Shown here piece by piece: positions 7,526 through 15,259 of a stretch of DNA of 64,000 nucleotides. Both the position numbers and the translations under genes were made by a program. Within the stretch, counting starts at the first letter, position 1, and every line of letters begins with the position of its first letter. This stretch comes from [Empedobacter] haloabium (GTDB taxonomy: Bacteria > Pseudomonadota > Gammaproteobacteria > Burkholderiales > Burkholderiaceae_D), in the NCBI GenBank assembly GCA_008011715.2, contig CP136508.1:5766001-5830000 (forward strand). The letters are read 5' to 3'. The notes beneath the pieces were generated by a model that was given only the letters and a program-made list of their open reading frames with translations, had not been told where the DNA came from and ran no database searches.

Positions 7526-9535
7526 ATGGCCCAGACCTCATCCGCCCCGTTCTCGATCCGCATCGAGCCGGCCGGCCGCGACATCGTCAAATTCCGCCTG
7601 TCTTCCGCCAGCGGCGGCACCGACCTGCCGTTCGCGCTGGGCCAGGCCTTCCGCCAGGGCCACGTGCCGGCCGGGTCGAGTCTCGCGGCCAACGTCGGCA
7701 GCGTCCAGGTCACGCCGAAAAACACCTGGCCGGACGGCTCGCTGAAATTCGCCATCGTGGCCGGCCGCGCGACGCTGTCCGCCGGCAGCGAACTGACGAT
7801 CACACTGCGCCAGGCACCCGCCGCATCCTCCGTGGGCCTGACGACCGCCGCGCTGCGCGGCACGGGCGTGACCGCCAGCATCGGCGCCGGCAGCTATGGC
7901 AGCGCCAGCTGGGCCGATGGCGACTGGGACACGCCGCTGCGGCGCTGGATCGAAGGCCCGCAAATGAGCTCGTGGATCTACCGCAAGCCGGTCGGCAGCG
8001 ACCCCCACCTGGTCGCCTGGCTGGAGGTACGCTTGTTCGCCGGCGGCGCCGTGGAAGTGCTGCCGTGGATCGAGAACGGCTACATCAACCTGCCCGGCCA
8101 GAGCAACCGCAACGCCCAGTTCACGTTCGCGCTGAACGGCAGCCAGCGCTTCGCCGCCACGATCGACCTGCCGCACCACTGCCGCACGGTGCTGGTCGCG
8201 GACAGCACGTTCAGCTACTGGACCGGCGCCGGCGGCGACGTCATCGCCAGCCACGACAAGGCCTACCTGCAATCGACCGGCCTGGTGCCCGCCTACCGCG
8301 CCCGGGTGCCGGCGAACGCGCCGCTGTGGGGCACGCTGGCGCAGACCTATACACCCCTGCAGCGCGGCAACTACGCGCCGGCGATGGGCCAGGGCGGCTA
8401 CCAGAGCGCCATCGGCATCCTGCCCGAGTGGGACGTGCTGTATCTCGCCAGCGAGGACCGGCGCGCCCTGCCCGGCCTGATCGTGAACGCCTACAGCGCC
8501 GGGCGCTATCCGATCCACTACCGCGACGAAGGCACGCAACAGCCGCTGCGCTTCTCGGCTTACCCGAACCTGGTAGTCAACGGCGCCAGCGCCATCGACA
8601 ACTCGGGTGCCTCGAGCAAGAACCAGTACACGCCGGTGCCCAGCGGCACGGTGCCGCCCAGCTGGGATTCACCGCACCATCCGTCGATCGGCTTCTTCCC
8701 CTACCTGCTGACGGGACGCTTCTACTTCCTCGAACAGGTGCAGTTCGCCGCCACCGCCAACTACCTGAAGAACACCGACCAGACCCGCCAGTTCTCGGCC
8801 GGCGTGCTCCTGACCAATGCGGGGGCCAACACCACGCGTGGCGCCGCCTGGGCGTTGCGCACGCTCGGCCAGGCCTGGACGGTGACGCCGGACGGCGACC
8901 CGCTGCAGGCCGAGTTCCTGGCCTCGCTGGCCGCCAACGTGGCGTACTACCACGGCCAGTACGTGGCCAAGCCGAACAACCCGCAGGGCTTCGTCTGGCC
9001 CTACTCCAGCTACACCGGCGGCTTCTGGTCGGAAGCCACCTGGATGCAGGACTTCTTCACCGCCTGCACCGGCTACCTGATCGACCTGGTGCCGCCGCTG
9101 CCGGGCGCCGGCACCACGCAGCTGGCGGCGTTCTTCGCCTGGAAGGCCAGGAGCATCGTGGGCCGCTTCGGCGGCACGGCGCCGACCGACTACCTGTTCA
9201 GCGACGCGGCCCAGTACACGATCGCCGTGGCCCCAAGCGACCGCGCCGATTTCGCCGGCGGCACGGGGCCGTGGTATGCCAACTGGGGCGAGGTGTACCA
9301 GGCCACGCTGGGCAAGCCCAACCCCGGCGTCGCGGGGCCGCTGCGCGGCGCCTATTATCCCGAGCCCACCAGCTACTGGGCCAACCTGCAGCCGGCGCTG
9401 GCCTATGCGGTGCAGCACAACGTGCCGGGCGCGCGCGAGGCCTATGGCCGCATGACGGGCGCGCCGAACTGGAACGATTTCGTCAACGCCGTCAACAACG
9501 CCCCCGTGTGGAGCGTGATGCCGCGCCCGACCTGA
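7526..9535 (+). CDS. Large protein with an N-terminal RIFT-barrel-like domain (YetA/PcRGLX-like)
   Basis: 669 residues. The N-terminal 90 residues, with ALGQAFRQGHVPAG and NTWPDGSLKFAIVAG, resemble the RIFT-barrel domain found in YetA and exo-rhamnogalacturonan lyase-like proteins. The remainder is rich in aromatic residues and glycine, with an alpha/alpha-barrel look (PHHPSIGFFPYLLTG, ARSIVGRFGG). No signal peptide is visible. The first 15 residues, MAQTSSAPFSIRIEP, nearly match those of the next gene. A role in polysaccharide binding or cleavage is plausible, but no catalytic residues can be assigned. Only three bases separate it from the preceding gene. Confidence 0.75.
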   Translation: MAQTSSAPFSIRIEPAGRDIVKFRLSSASGGTDLPFALGQAFRQGHVPAGSSLAANVGSVQVTPKNTWPDGSLKFAIVAGRATLSAGSELTITLRQAPAASSVGLTTAALRGTGVTASIGAGSYGSASWADGDWDTPLRRWIEGPQMSSWIYRKPVGSDPHLVAWLEVRLFAGGAVEVLPWIENGYINLPGQSNRNAQFTFALNGSQRFAATIDLPHHCRTVLVADSTFSYWTGAGGDVIASHDKAYLQSTGLVPAYRARVPANAPLWGTLAQTYTPLQRGNYAPAMGQGGYQSAIGILPEWDVLYLASEDRRALPGLIVNAYSAGRYPIHYRDEGTQQPLRFSAYPNLVVNGASAIDNSGASSKNQYTPVPSGTVPPSWDSPHHPSIGFFPYLLTGRFYFLEQVQFAATANYLKNTDQTRQFSAGVLLTNAGANTTRGAAWALRTLGQAWTVTPDGDPLQAEFLASLAANVAYYHGQYVAKPNNPQGFVWPYSSYTGGFWSEATWMQDFFTACTGYLIDLVPPLPGAGTTQLAAFFAWKARSIVGRFGGTAPTDYLFSDAAQYTIAVAPSDRADFAGGTGPWYANWGEVYQATLGKPNPGVAGPLRGAYYPEPTSYWANLQPALAYAVQHNVPGAREAYGRMTGAPNWNDFVNAVNNAPVWSVMPRPT

Positions 9536-9545
9536 GGAGCACAGC

Positions 9546-10802
9546 ATGGCACAGGTATCCTCCGCCCCGTTCGGCATCCGCATCGTGCCGAACAACCAGC
9601 CCGCCGGCGTGCCGGCGTGGGTGCCGCCACCCGGCTATTTTGCCGACGTGCCGATGAAGAACATGCCGCAGGACGTGACGCCGGCGCTGTACCGCTCGAT
9701 CGGCGACGCGATGGACAACCCCTTCACGGTATGGGGCGGCAGCGCCATCCTGCGCGACTACAGCAGCCTCGGGGCCCAGGTCTATTATTCCGGCGGTCAT
9801 GAGGCGACGACGTCGCTGCCGAACGTGCAGTTCTCGCTGATCTGCGATTTCTCGACCTTGACGTGGAGCGTGGCCAACGTGCCCACCAGCGCCAATATCG
9901 CGACGACCTTCGTCAACGGCTATGCACCGGACGATACGCCCTACACGCCGCATACCTACCTGGGCCTGCAGGAGCTGCCGCGTGCCTGGGGCGGTGGCGT
10001 GCGCGGCTCGCTGATGTCGTTCTTCTGGGCCGGCAGCCCCTACGAGAACCGCATCAACGTGCTGGACGTGGCCCAGCTCAATTACGGCTACAGCCGCTTC
10101 GTCACGCGCCAGCCGCAGAACGCCGACCCGACCCGCATCCGCTTCACCGCCAGCGACGCCTCGCGCGGCACCTACCCGATCACGGTGATGGACGACGTGC
10201 GGCAGGGCTGGTGGGTCGCCACCAACGGCAGTGCCCACTACACGCTGTTCGTCAGCCGCACCGGCGACATCACGCAGTATCCCGCCCTGGGCGGCAACCT
10301 CGCCAACGGCGCCCTGGTGCTGTGCAACCGCCTGAACCTGCTGATCGCGCTGGACGGCGGCTATTCGTCCGGCCCCTACGCCGGCACGGCGTATCGCCGC
10401 ATGTACATCCGCAACCTGGAAACGGGCGCGATGACGACGATCAGCACGGCCGGCACGGTGCCGTCGCTGACGCACGGCTACGACGGCGGCGGCACCAATT
10501 TCCACCGCCTCGACTCGCTGGGCCTGCAATGGGTCGATGAACTGGGCTGCATCGTCGGGCTGGACCAGACGGTGGCGCCGCCGGTCATCGTCAAGCTGAC
10601 GCCACCGGCGAGCGATCCGGCCAGCGCGGCATGGACGTGGGAACGCGTGCCGCTGCAACACTGGCCCAACGACAGCGGCGGCCAGGCGCAATTGCAGGCG
10701 GCGCAGAACAATATCTGGTCGAAGTTCCGCTGGGTGCCTTCGCTGCATGCGTTCGTGTACGGGACGGCCAAGAACCGGCGGCCGCAGGTCGTCAAGCTGT
10801 AG
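9546..10802 (+). CDS. Kelch/galactose-oxidase-like beta-propeller protein
   Basis: 418 residues. Repeating blades can be seen: YSGGHEATTSLPN followed by a hydrophobic strand and WSVANVP, then ENRINVLDVAQ, RRMYIRNLETGAM and WTWERVPLQHW. These fit kelch-type propellers in which each blade has a Gly-Gly pair and a conserved Trp. The start MAQVSSAPFGIRIVP nearly copies that of the upstream protein. There is no signal peptide, and no copper-oxidase ligand set is obvious. It is the last gene of the three-gene cluster, with a ribosome binding site GAGGAGC before the ATG, and is followed by a hairpin repeat 14 bases after its stop. Confidence 0.75.
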   Translation: MAQVSSAPFGIRIVPNNQPAGVPAWVPPPGYFADVPMKNMPQDVTPALYRSIGDAMDNPFTVWGGSAILRDYSSLGAQVYYSGGHEATTSLPNVQFSLICDFSTLTWSVANVPTSANIATTFVNGYAPDDTPYTPHTYLGLQELPRAWGGGVRGSLMSFFWAGSPYENRINVLDVAQLNYGYSRFVTRQPQNADPTRIRFTASDASRGTYPITVMDDVRQGWWVATNGSAHYTLFVSRTGDITQYPALGGNLANGALVLCNRLNLLIALDGGYSSGPYAGTAYRRMYIRNLETGAMTTISTAGTVPSLTHGYDGGGTNFHRLDSLGLQWVDELGCIVGLDQTVAPPVIVKLTPPASDPASAAWTWERVPLQHWPNDSGGQAQLQAAQNNIWSKFRWVPSLHAFVYGTAKNRRPQVVKL

Positions 10803-10816
10803 TGGCCGCCCCCCAT

Positions 10817-10869
10817 GGTGTCAGGCACCTATCTGAGGGTCGGAGACCCTCAGATAGGTGCCCGACACC
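10817..10869. repeat. Hairpin repeat, TGTCAGGCACC family, copy 1
   Basis: A 24-base left arm (10817-10840), a 5-base loop CGGAG and a 24-base right arm (10846-10869) form a stem with one mismatch. The outer arm starts GGTGTCAGGCACCT. It begins 14 bases after the stop of the propeller gene, where it could also act in transcription termination or mRNA stability. Confidence 0.85.
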
Positions 10870-10901
10870 GGTGTTTCTCACAAGCCGCTGGCGACATCGG
10901 A

Positions 10902-10965
10902 CCCATGGTGTCAGGCACCTGATTGCAGGTCTCCGACCTGCAATCAGGTGCCTGACACCGATGGG
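10902..10965. repeat. Hairpin repeat, TGTCAGGCACC family, copy 2
   Basis: Arms 10907-10930 and 10936-10959 pair perfectly over 24 bp around the loop CTCCG, extended by CCCAT/ATGGG flanks. The first 14 bases of each arm match copy 1, while the inner 10 bases differ but still pair. The loop is the reverse complement of the loop of copy 1. The element supplies the last codons and the stop of the adjacent kinase gene. Confidence 0.88.
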
Positions 10966-12512
10966 TTTCCACCGTCCCGGCCCAACAACTCGGCAATCGC
11001 TCCATCGAGCTTCGTGAAATCGATCGGCTTGGTAAAGTGCGCATCGAACCCGGCCTCCCTGGCCGCCTGCTTGTCGCTGTCCTGCCCCCACCCCGTCACG
11101 GCGATCAGCACGATGCCGCGCCCCCACGGCGCTGCTCGCACCCGCCGGGCCAGTTCGTAGCCGTCCATGTCCGGCAGGCCGATATCGACCAGCGCGCAGT
11201 CGGGCAGGCCCTGCTCCAGCGCGGCCAGGCCGGCCATGCCCGTATGCGCGCCCTGCACCGCATGGCCCAGCATGTCCAGCGCCATCACCAGCGTCTCGCA
11301 GGCGTCCACGTTGTCGTCGATGACGAGCAGGCGCGCCTTGCCGCCGGCCACACGCGCCTCCGGCACAGGCACGGCCTCCTCGGGCTGCGCCAGCGGCAAG
11401 GTGACCTCGAACACGCTGCCGTGCCCCAGTCCCGCGCTGCGGGCGCTGACGCTGCCGCCGTGCAGCGCCGTCAGTCCCTTGACCAGCGCCAGCCCGATGC
11501 CCAGGCCGCCGGTCGAGCGCTCCAGCGGCGGATGCAGCTGCGAGAACATGTCGAAGATGCGCTCCAGCTGTTCGGGCGGGATGCCGGCACCCGTATCCGA
11601 CACCTCGATGACGGCATTGCCATCGCGCGCGCTGGCGGACAGGCCGATCGAGCCGCCTTCGGGCGTGAACTTGCTGGCGTTGTTGAGCAGGTTGCAGACG
11701 ATCTGCGTCAGCCGGGTGCGGTCGCCGTGCACCGTCAACGTTTCGGCGCATTGCGCGATCGTCAGCTTCTGCCGCGCCGCCGTCACCGCCGGCAGCACCG
11801 CCTCGGCGGCGGCGGCCAGGATGTCGGCCAGCGCCAGCGGCTCGCTACGTAGCACCAGCTTGCCTTGCGTGATGCGCGACACCTCCAGCAAATCGTCGAC
11901 CAGGTGCGTCAATTGCGCCAGCTGGCGCTGCAGCACGTCCTGGCTCCAGTGCCACAACTCCGCATCGGCGGGGCGCAGGCGCAGCACCTCCAGCACGTTG
12001 GCAATCGGTGCCAGCGGGTTGCGCAGCTCGTGCGCCAGGGTGGCGATGAATTCGTCCTTGCGGCGGTGCTCGCGCGCCAGCTCCTCGTTCAGCTGGCGCT
12101 GTCCCGCCTCGGCCGTGCGGGCGCGCTGGCGCGTGTCGAGCAGCTCGCGTTCGTACTTCTTGCGGTCCGCCGTCACCATCGCGCCGATGTCGTCGAAGCA
12201 CTCGCCGTCCTGCTCGCGGCGCAGCGCGTTCAGCAGCATCGGCACGCGGCGCCCGTCCCGGTGCAGCAGGTCGAACTGCACCTCCGCGATGGAGCCCTGC
12301 ATCTGCAGCAGCGGCAGCCAGTGGGTCTGGTGGAACAGCCGTGCGCCGGCCGGCAGCAGGTCGACGAAGCGCTTGGCTTCCAGTTCGTCGCGGCGGTAGC
12401 CGAGCCAGTCGCAGAACGTTTCGTTGGCGCGCACGACGATGCCGGCACCGTCGGCCCGCAGCAGCCCGCAGGGGGCGCGCAGCCACAGCTCGTCCGGCGC
12501 GCCGTCGTGCAT
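10944..12512 (-). CDS. PAS-domain hybrid histidine kinase with receiver domain
   Basis: 522 residues. A PAS domain (about 8-115, with RANETFCDWLGYRRDEL) is followed by a short coiled coil, a HisKA domain with the phospho-accepting His161 in LAHELRNPL, an HATPase domain (N box LLNNASKFT, G boxes DTGAGI and GLGIGLAL) and a C-terminal receiver with Asp443 in LVDIGLPDMDG and Lys495. No membrane segment is visible, so it should be cytoplasmic. The start codon shares one base with the stop of the RsbQ-like gene (TGATG), so the PAS domain probably receives the signal from that hydrolase. The last seven residues and the stop come from a hairpin repeat. Output is unknown. Confidence 0.9.
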   Translation of the reverse strand: MHDGAPDELWLRAPCGLLRADGAGIVVRANETFCDWLGYRRDELEAKRFVDLLPAGARLFHQTHWLPLLQMQGSIAEVQFDLLHRDGRRVPMLLNALRREQDGECFDDIGAMVTADRKKYERELLDTRQRARTAEAGQRQLNEELAREHRRKDEFIATLAHELRNPLAPIANVLEVLRLRPADAELWHWSQDVLQRQLAQLTHLVDDLLEVSRITQGKLVLRSEPLALADILAAAAEAVLPAVTAARQKLTIAQCAETLTVHGDRTRLTQIVCNLLNNASKFTPEGGSIGLSASARDGNAVIEVSDTGAGIPPEQLERIFDMFSQLHPPLERSTGGLGIGLALVKGLTALHGGSVSARSAGLGHGSVFEVTLPLAQPEEAVPVPEARVAGGKARLLVIDDNVDACETLVMALDMLGHAVQGAHTGMAGLAALEQGLPDCALVDIGLPDMDGYELARRVRAAPWGRGIVLIAVTGWGQDSDKQAAREAGFDAHFTKPIDFTKLDGAIAELLGRDGGNPSVSGT

Positions 12513-13312
12513 CAGGCCACCCTGTCCATGAAGCCGCGGATGGCGGCGATGCTCGCTTCCGGCGCGCTCAGGTGCGGGCAATGGCCCGTATTGTCGATCA
12601 GGACGTACTGGCTGCCGGGAATGGCGCGGTGGATGTATTCGCCCACGGCCACGGGCGCGACGAAATCGTCGCTGCATTGCAGGACCAGGGTCGGCACCCG
12701 GCTGTGGGCCAGGTCGGCGCGGTGGTCGGACAGGAACGTGACGCGGGCGAAATGGCGCGCGATGTCCGGGTCGGTGCGGCAAAAGCTGTTGGTCAGCTCG
12801 TCGCGCAGGTGCGGCTGGTCGGGCGCGCCCATGATCTGCGGCGCCACCGCGCTGGACCAGCCCAGGTAATTGCTCTCCATCGTATCCAGCAGGTCCTCGA
12901 TGTCGGCGCGGCTAAAGCCGCCGCGGTAGCCGGCATCATCGTCGATGTAGCAGGCCGACGGCCCCACCATCACCTGGGCGGCGAACAGATCCGGCGCCTG
13001 GTTGGTGGCCAGCAGCCCGATCATCGCGCTGACCGAATGGCCGATCACCGTGACCGGCCCTGTCGCCACTTGCCGCACGATCGCCAGCAGGTCGTCGGCA
13101 TGGCCGTGCAGCGTGTCGTAGCGGTCGCGGTCGTAGGCGGCCAGGTCGGATTTGCCGCAGCCCGTCAGGTCATACAGGATCACCGTGTGCGTCGCCGCGA
13201 ACGCGGGCACGAGGAAGCGCCACATGTTCTGGTCACAGCCGAAGCCGTGCAGGAAGACCAGGGCGGGACCGGTACCGAGAACGTTGATGTTGTGCTTCTG
13301 GTGCAGGGTCAT
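12512..13312 (-). CDS. RsbQ-like alpha/beta hydrolase (signal receptor type)
   Basis: 266 residues. It aligns by eye with Bacillus RsbQ along its length: FLHGFGCDQNMW, SDLAAYDRDRYDTL, VIGHSVSAMIG, VMVGPSACYIDDD, QCSDDFVAP and TGHCPHLS. The predicted catalytic triad is Ser93, Asp216 and His244. In Bacillus, RsbQ works with the PAS domain of RsbP in energy-stress signalling; plant KAI2 and D14 receptors belong to the same group. Here the coupled gene encodes a PAS histidine kinase, so a bipartite sensing role is likely. The ligand is unknown. Confidence 0.9.
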   Translation of the reverse strand: MTLHQKHNINVLGTGPALVFLHGFGCDQNMWRFLVPAFAATHTVILYDLTGCGKSDLAAYDRDRYDTLHGHADDLLAIVRQVATGPVTVIGHSVSAMIGLLATNQAPDLFAAQVMVGPSACYIDDDAGYRGGFSRADIEDLLDTMESNYLGWSSAVAPQIMGAPDQPHLRDELTNSFCRTDPDIARHFARVTFLSDHRADLAHSRVPTLVLQCSDDFVAPVAVGEYIHRAIPGSQYVLIDNTGHCPHLSAPEASIAAIRGFMDRVA

Positions 13313-13332
13313 GGCGCGAGCTGAATGGTGTC

Positions 13333-13366
13333 GGCTGGGATTGACATTTTAACAGTCAATCCAGCC
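13333..13366 (-). terminator. Hairpin between the DUF2141 gene and the RsbQ-like gene
   Basis: GGCTGG and ATTGAC (13333-13345, with one unpaired G) pair with GTCAAT and CCAGCC (13355-13366) around an AT-rich loop. It lies just after the DUF2141 stop on the minus strand. It has no T-run, so it may be a weak terminator, or part of the hydrolase promoter region. Confidence 0.45.
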
Positions 13367-13372
13367 GCCCGT

Positions 13373-13786
13373 TCAGTGCAGCCGGATGGGTGCGACGACC
13401 GTTTCCTCGCCTACCTCGATGGCGGCCTGTTCGAACGTCGGCGGGCCGAAGCGGCCGGCGGCATCGCGGCTGAAGCCGTAGTTTTCGCTGGGGATGCCCA
13501 AGAGGTTGCGGTCGAGCTTGCCGTTGCCGTTCTCGTCCTGGAAGGCCAGCACGGCCCAGGTGCCGGGCGGGACGTTCGGCACCGTCACCGTCGTGGTACC
13601 GGGCGTCGCGGCGACGGACGCGCTATACGCGCACTCCTTCAGGAAGCGCTCGCGGTCGCACACCGCCACGTTCACTTTCCCTTTCGGCCCGACGGCCGAG
13701 ACCCGCACCTCGATGCCGGCGGCCTGCGCCAGCGTGGATGCCAGCAGCAGCGCGGCCGCCAGCACTGCCTTGCAAGGTACAACCAT
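13373..13786 (-). CDS. DUF2141 secreted protein
   Basis: 137 residues with a signal peptide ending near AQAAG (cleavage about residue 22-23). The mature part contains VNVAVCDRERFL, GTWAVLAFQDENGNGKLDRN and GIPSENYGFS, the hallmarks of DUF2141. The DENGNGKLD stretch could bind calcium. Its function is unknown. The family is often found beside carotenoid genes, as it is here: it is divergent from crtZ with about 70 bases between the starts. AAGGAGAACAC before the ATG supports this start. Confidence 0.88.
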   Translation of the reverse strand: MVVPCKAVLAAALLLASTLAQAAGIEVRVSAVGPKGKVNVAVCDRERFLKECAYSASVAATPGTTTVTVPNVPPGTWAVLAFQDENGNGKLDRNLLGIPSENYGFSRDAAGRFGPPTFEQAAIEVGEETVVAPIRLH

Positions 13787-13854
13787 GTGTTCTCCTTCAC
13801 GTTAGCGGGACACGCCTGTCGTGCGCACCGGGCGCGTGTGCTAGGCTTTTGCCC

Positions 13855-14388
13855 ATGTTATCGAATGCCCTCATCGTCGTCGCCACCATCGTCCTGATGG
13901 AGCTGTTTTCCATCGTCGCCCACAAGTACATCATGCATGGCTTCGGGTGGGGGTGGCACCGCTCGCACCACGAACCGCGCACGGGCTGGTTCGAGAAAAA
14001 CGACCTGTACGCCGTCGTGTTTGCCGGCGTCGCCATCGCCCTCATCTACGCCGGCACGCGCGGCCACCATCCGCTCGAATGGATCGGTGCCGGCATGACC
14101 GCCTACGGCTTCCTGTATTTCGTCGCGCACGACGGCCTGGTACACCGGCGCTGGCCGTTCACCTACACGCCGCGCCAGGGCTACCTGAAGCGGCTGTACC
14201 AGGCGCACCGGCTGCATCACGCGGTGGCGGGCAAGGATGGCGCCGTGTCGTTCGGCTTCCTGTACGCGCCACCGGTGGCCACGCTCAAGCGCCAGCTGCG
14301 CGAGCGGCATCCGGCACCTCTGCGGCCGCGCCGGGACGCCGCCACAGATCGCCCGGCCGTGCCGCCGGCCGTTGAAGACGCGAGATAA
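13855..14388 (+). CDS. crtZ: Beta-carotene 3-hydroxylase
   Basis: 177 residues, the usual CrtZ size. The fatty-acid-hydroxylase-type histidine motifs are present: HKYIMH, HRSHH, HDGLVH and HRLHH, which bind the di-iron centre. Four membrane helices are expected. It adds hydroxyl groups to both rings of beta-carotene to give zeaxanthin via beta-cryptoxanthin. It is convergent with crtB, and the two coding regions overlap by 104 bases; the overlapping C-terminal tail is proline- and arginine-rich and probably not essential. The ribosome binding site is weak. Confidence 0.95.
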   Translation: MLSNALIVVATIVLMELFSIVAHKYIMHGFGWGWHRSHHEPRTGWFEKNDLYAVVFAGVAIALIYAGTRGHHPLEWIGAGMTAYGFLYFVAHDGLVHRRWPFTYTPRQGYLKRLYQAHRLHHAVAGKDGAVSFGFLYAPPVATLKRQLRERHPAPLRPRRDAATDRPAVPPAVEDAR

Positions 14389-15259
14389 GCGCGCGCACGC
14401 CGCCTTTCGCCAGCAGCCACAGTTTCGTTGCCTTCGACGTGCCGACGCGCTCGTCCCAGGCATTGGGACCGCGCCGCTTCACCTCGATGCCGATCTGGCG
14501 GTAGACGTAGCGCGCCGTGGCAATCGCCCAGGCCGACCGCAGCGGCAGCGCGGCCAGGCCGGCGGCGGCCGAAGCGTAGTACGGTTCGGCGTGATCGACC
14601 AGCCGCGCCGCCACTTGCGCCAGCGCGGCGCGATGGCGCGGCAGCGCCACCTCATCGGGTGGGATGCCGGCCGCGCGCAGCCACTCGGCCGGCAGGTAGC
14701 AGCGCCCCATGCCCGCATCCTCGACGATGTCACGCGCGATGTTGGTCAGCTGGAACGCCAGCCCCAGGTCGCAGGCACGGTCCAGCACCGCTGGCCGCTG
14801 CACGCCCATGATCGATGCCATCATCAGCCCGACCACGCCGGCCACGTGGTAGCAGTAGCGCAGCGTGTCGTCGATGGTCTCGTAGCGCACGTCGGCCACG
14901 TCCATGGCGAAGCCGGCCAGGTGATCGAAGGCGAACTCGCGCGGCATCTGGTGGCGCAGCGCCACTTCCTGGAACGCGGCAAAGGCCGGGTCTGCCATCG
15001 CCGCGCCCGTGTAGGCACGGCTCGTCTGCTCGCGCAGCGCGGCCAGGGCCTGCTGGGCGTCCGCCTGCGACGGCGCCGCCTCCTTATTAAAACCCAGCTC
15101 CTGGCCATCGACCAAGTCGTCGCAATGGCGGCACCACGCATACAGCATCAGCACGCTGCGCCGCGTCGGCGGCGCGAACAGGCGGGCGGCGGCCGCAAAG
15201 CTTTTCGAGCCAACGTTGATGGTGTCGGTGGCGTGCCGCAGCAGGGTCGCGTCGCTCAT
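14285..15259 (-). CDS. crtB: 15-cis-phytoene synthase
   Basis: 324 residues. The two aspartate-rich motifs that bind the Mg-diphosphates are visible: DDLVD at residues 47-51 and DIVED at 177-181, along with YAWCRHCDD and the squalene/phytoene synthase signature around GLAFQLTNIARD. It condenses two geranylgeranyl diphosphates into phytoene. Its ATG overlaps the crtI stop by four bases (ATGA), so it is translationally coupled as the last gene of the crt operon. Its 3' end overlaps crtZ. Confidence 0.96.
   Translation of the reverse strand: MSDATLLRHATDTINVGSKSFAAAARLFAPPTRRSVLMLYAWCRHCDDLVDGQELGFNKEAAPSQADAQQALAALREQTSRAYTGAAMADPAFAAFQEVALRHQMPREFAFDHLAGFAMDVADVRYETIDDTLRYCYHVAGVVGLMMASIMGVQRPAVLDRACDLGLAFQLTNIARDIVEDAGMGRCYLPAEWLRAAGIPPDEVALPRHRAALAQVAARLVDHAEPYYASAAAGLAALPLRSAWAIATARYVYRQIGIEVKRRGPNAWDERVGTSKATKLWLLAKGGVRALISRLQRPAARPGDLWRRPGAAAEVPDAARAAGA

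Noticed and set aside
12512-13312. The alpha/beta hydrolase as a haloperoxidase or general esterase.
   Set aside because: The match to RsbQ includes RsbQ-specific segments outside the catalytic motifs, and the coupled PAS gene supports a signalling role.
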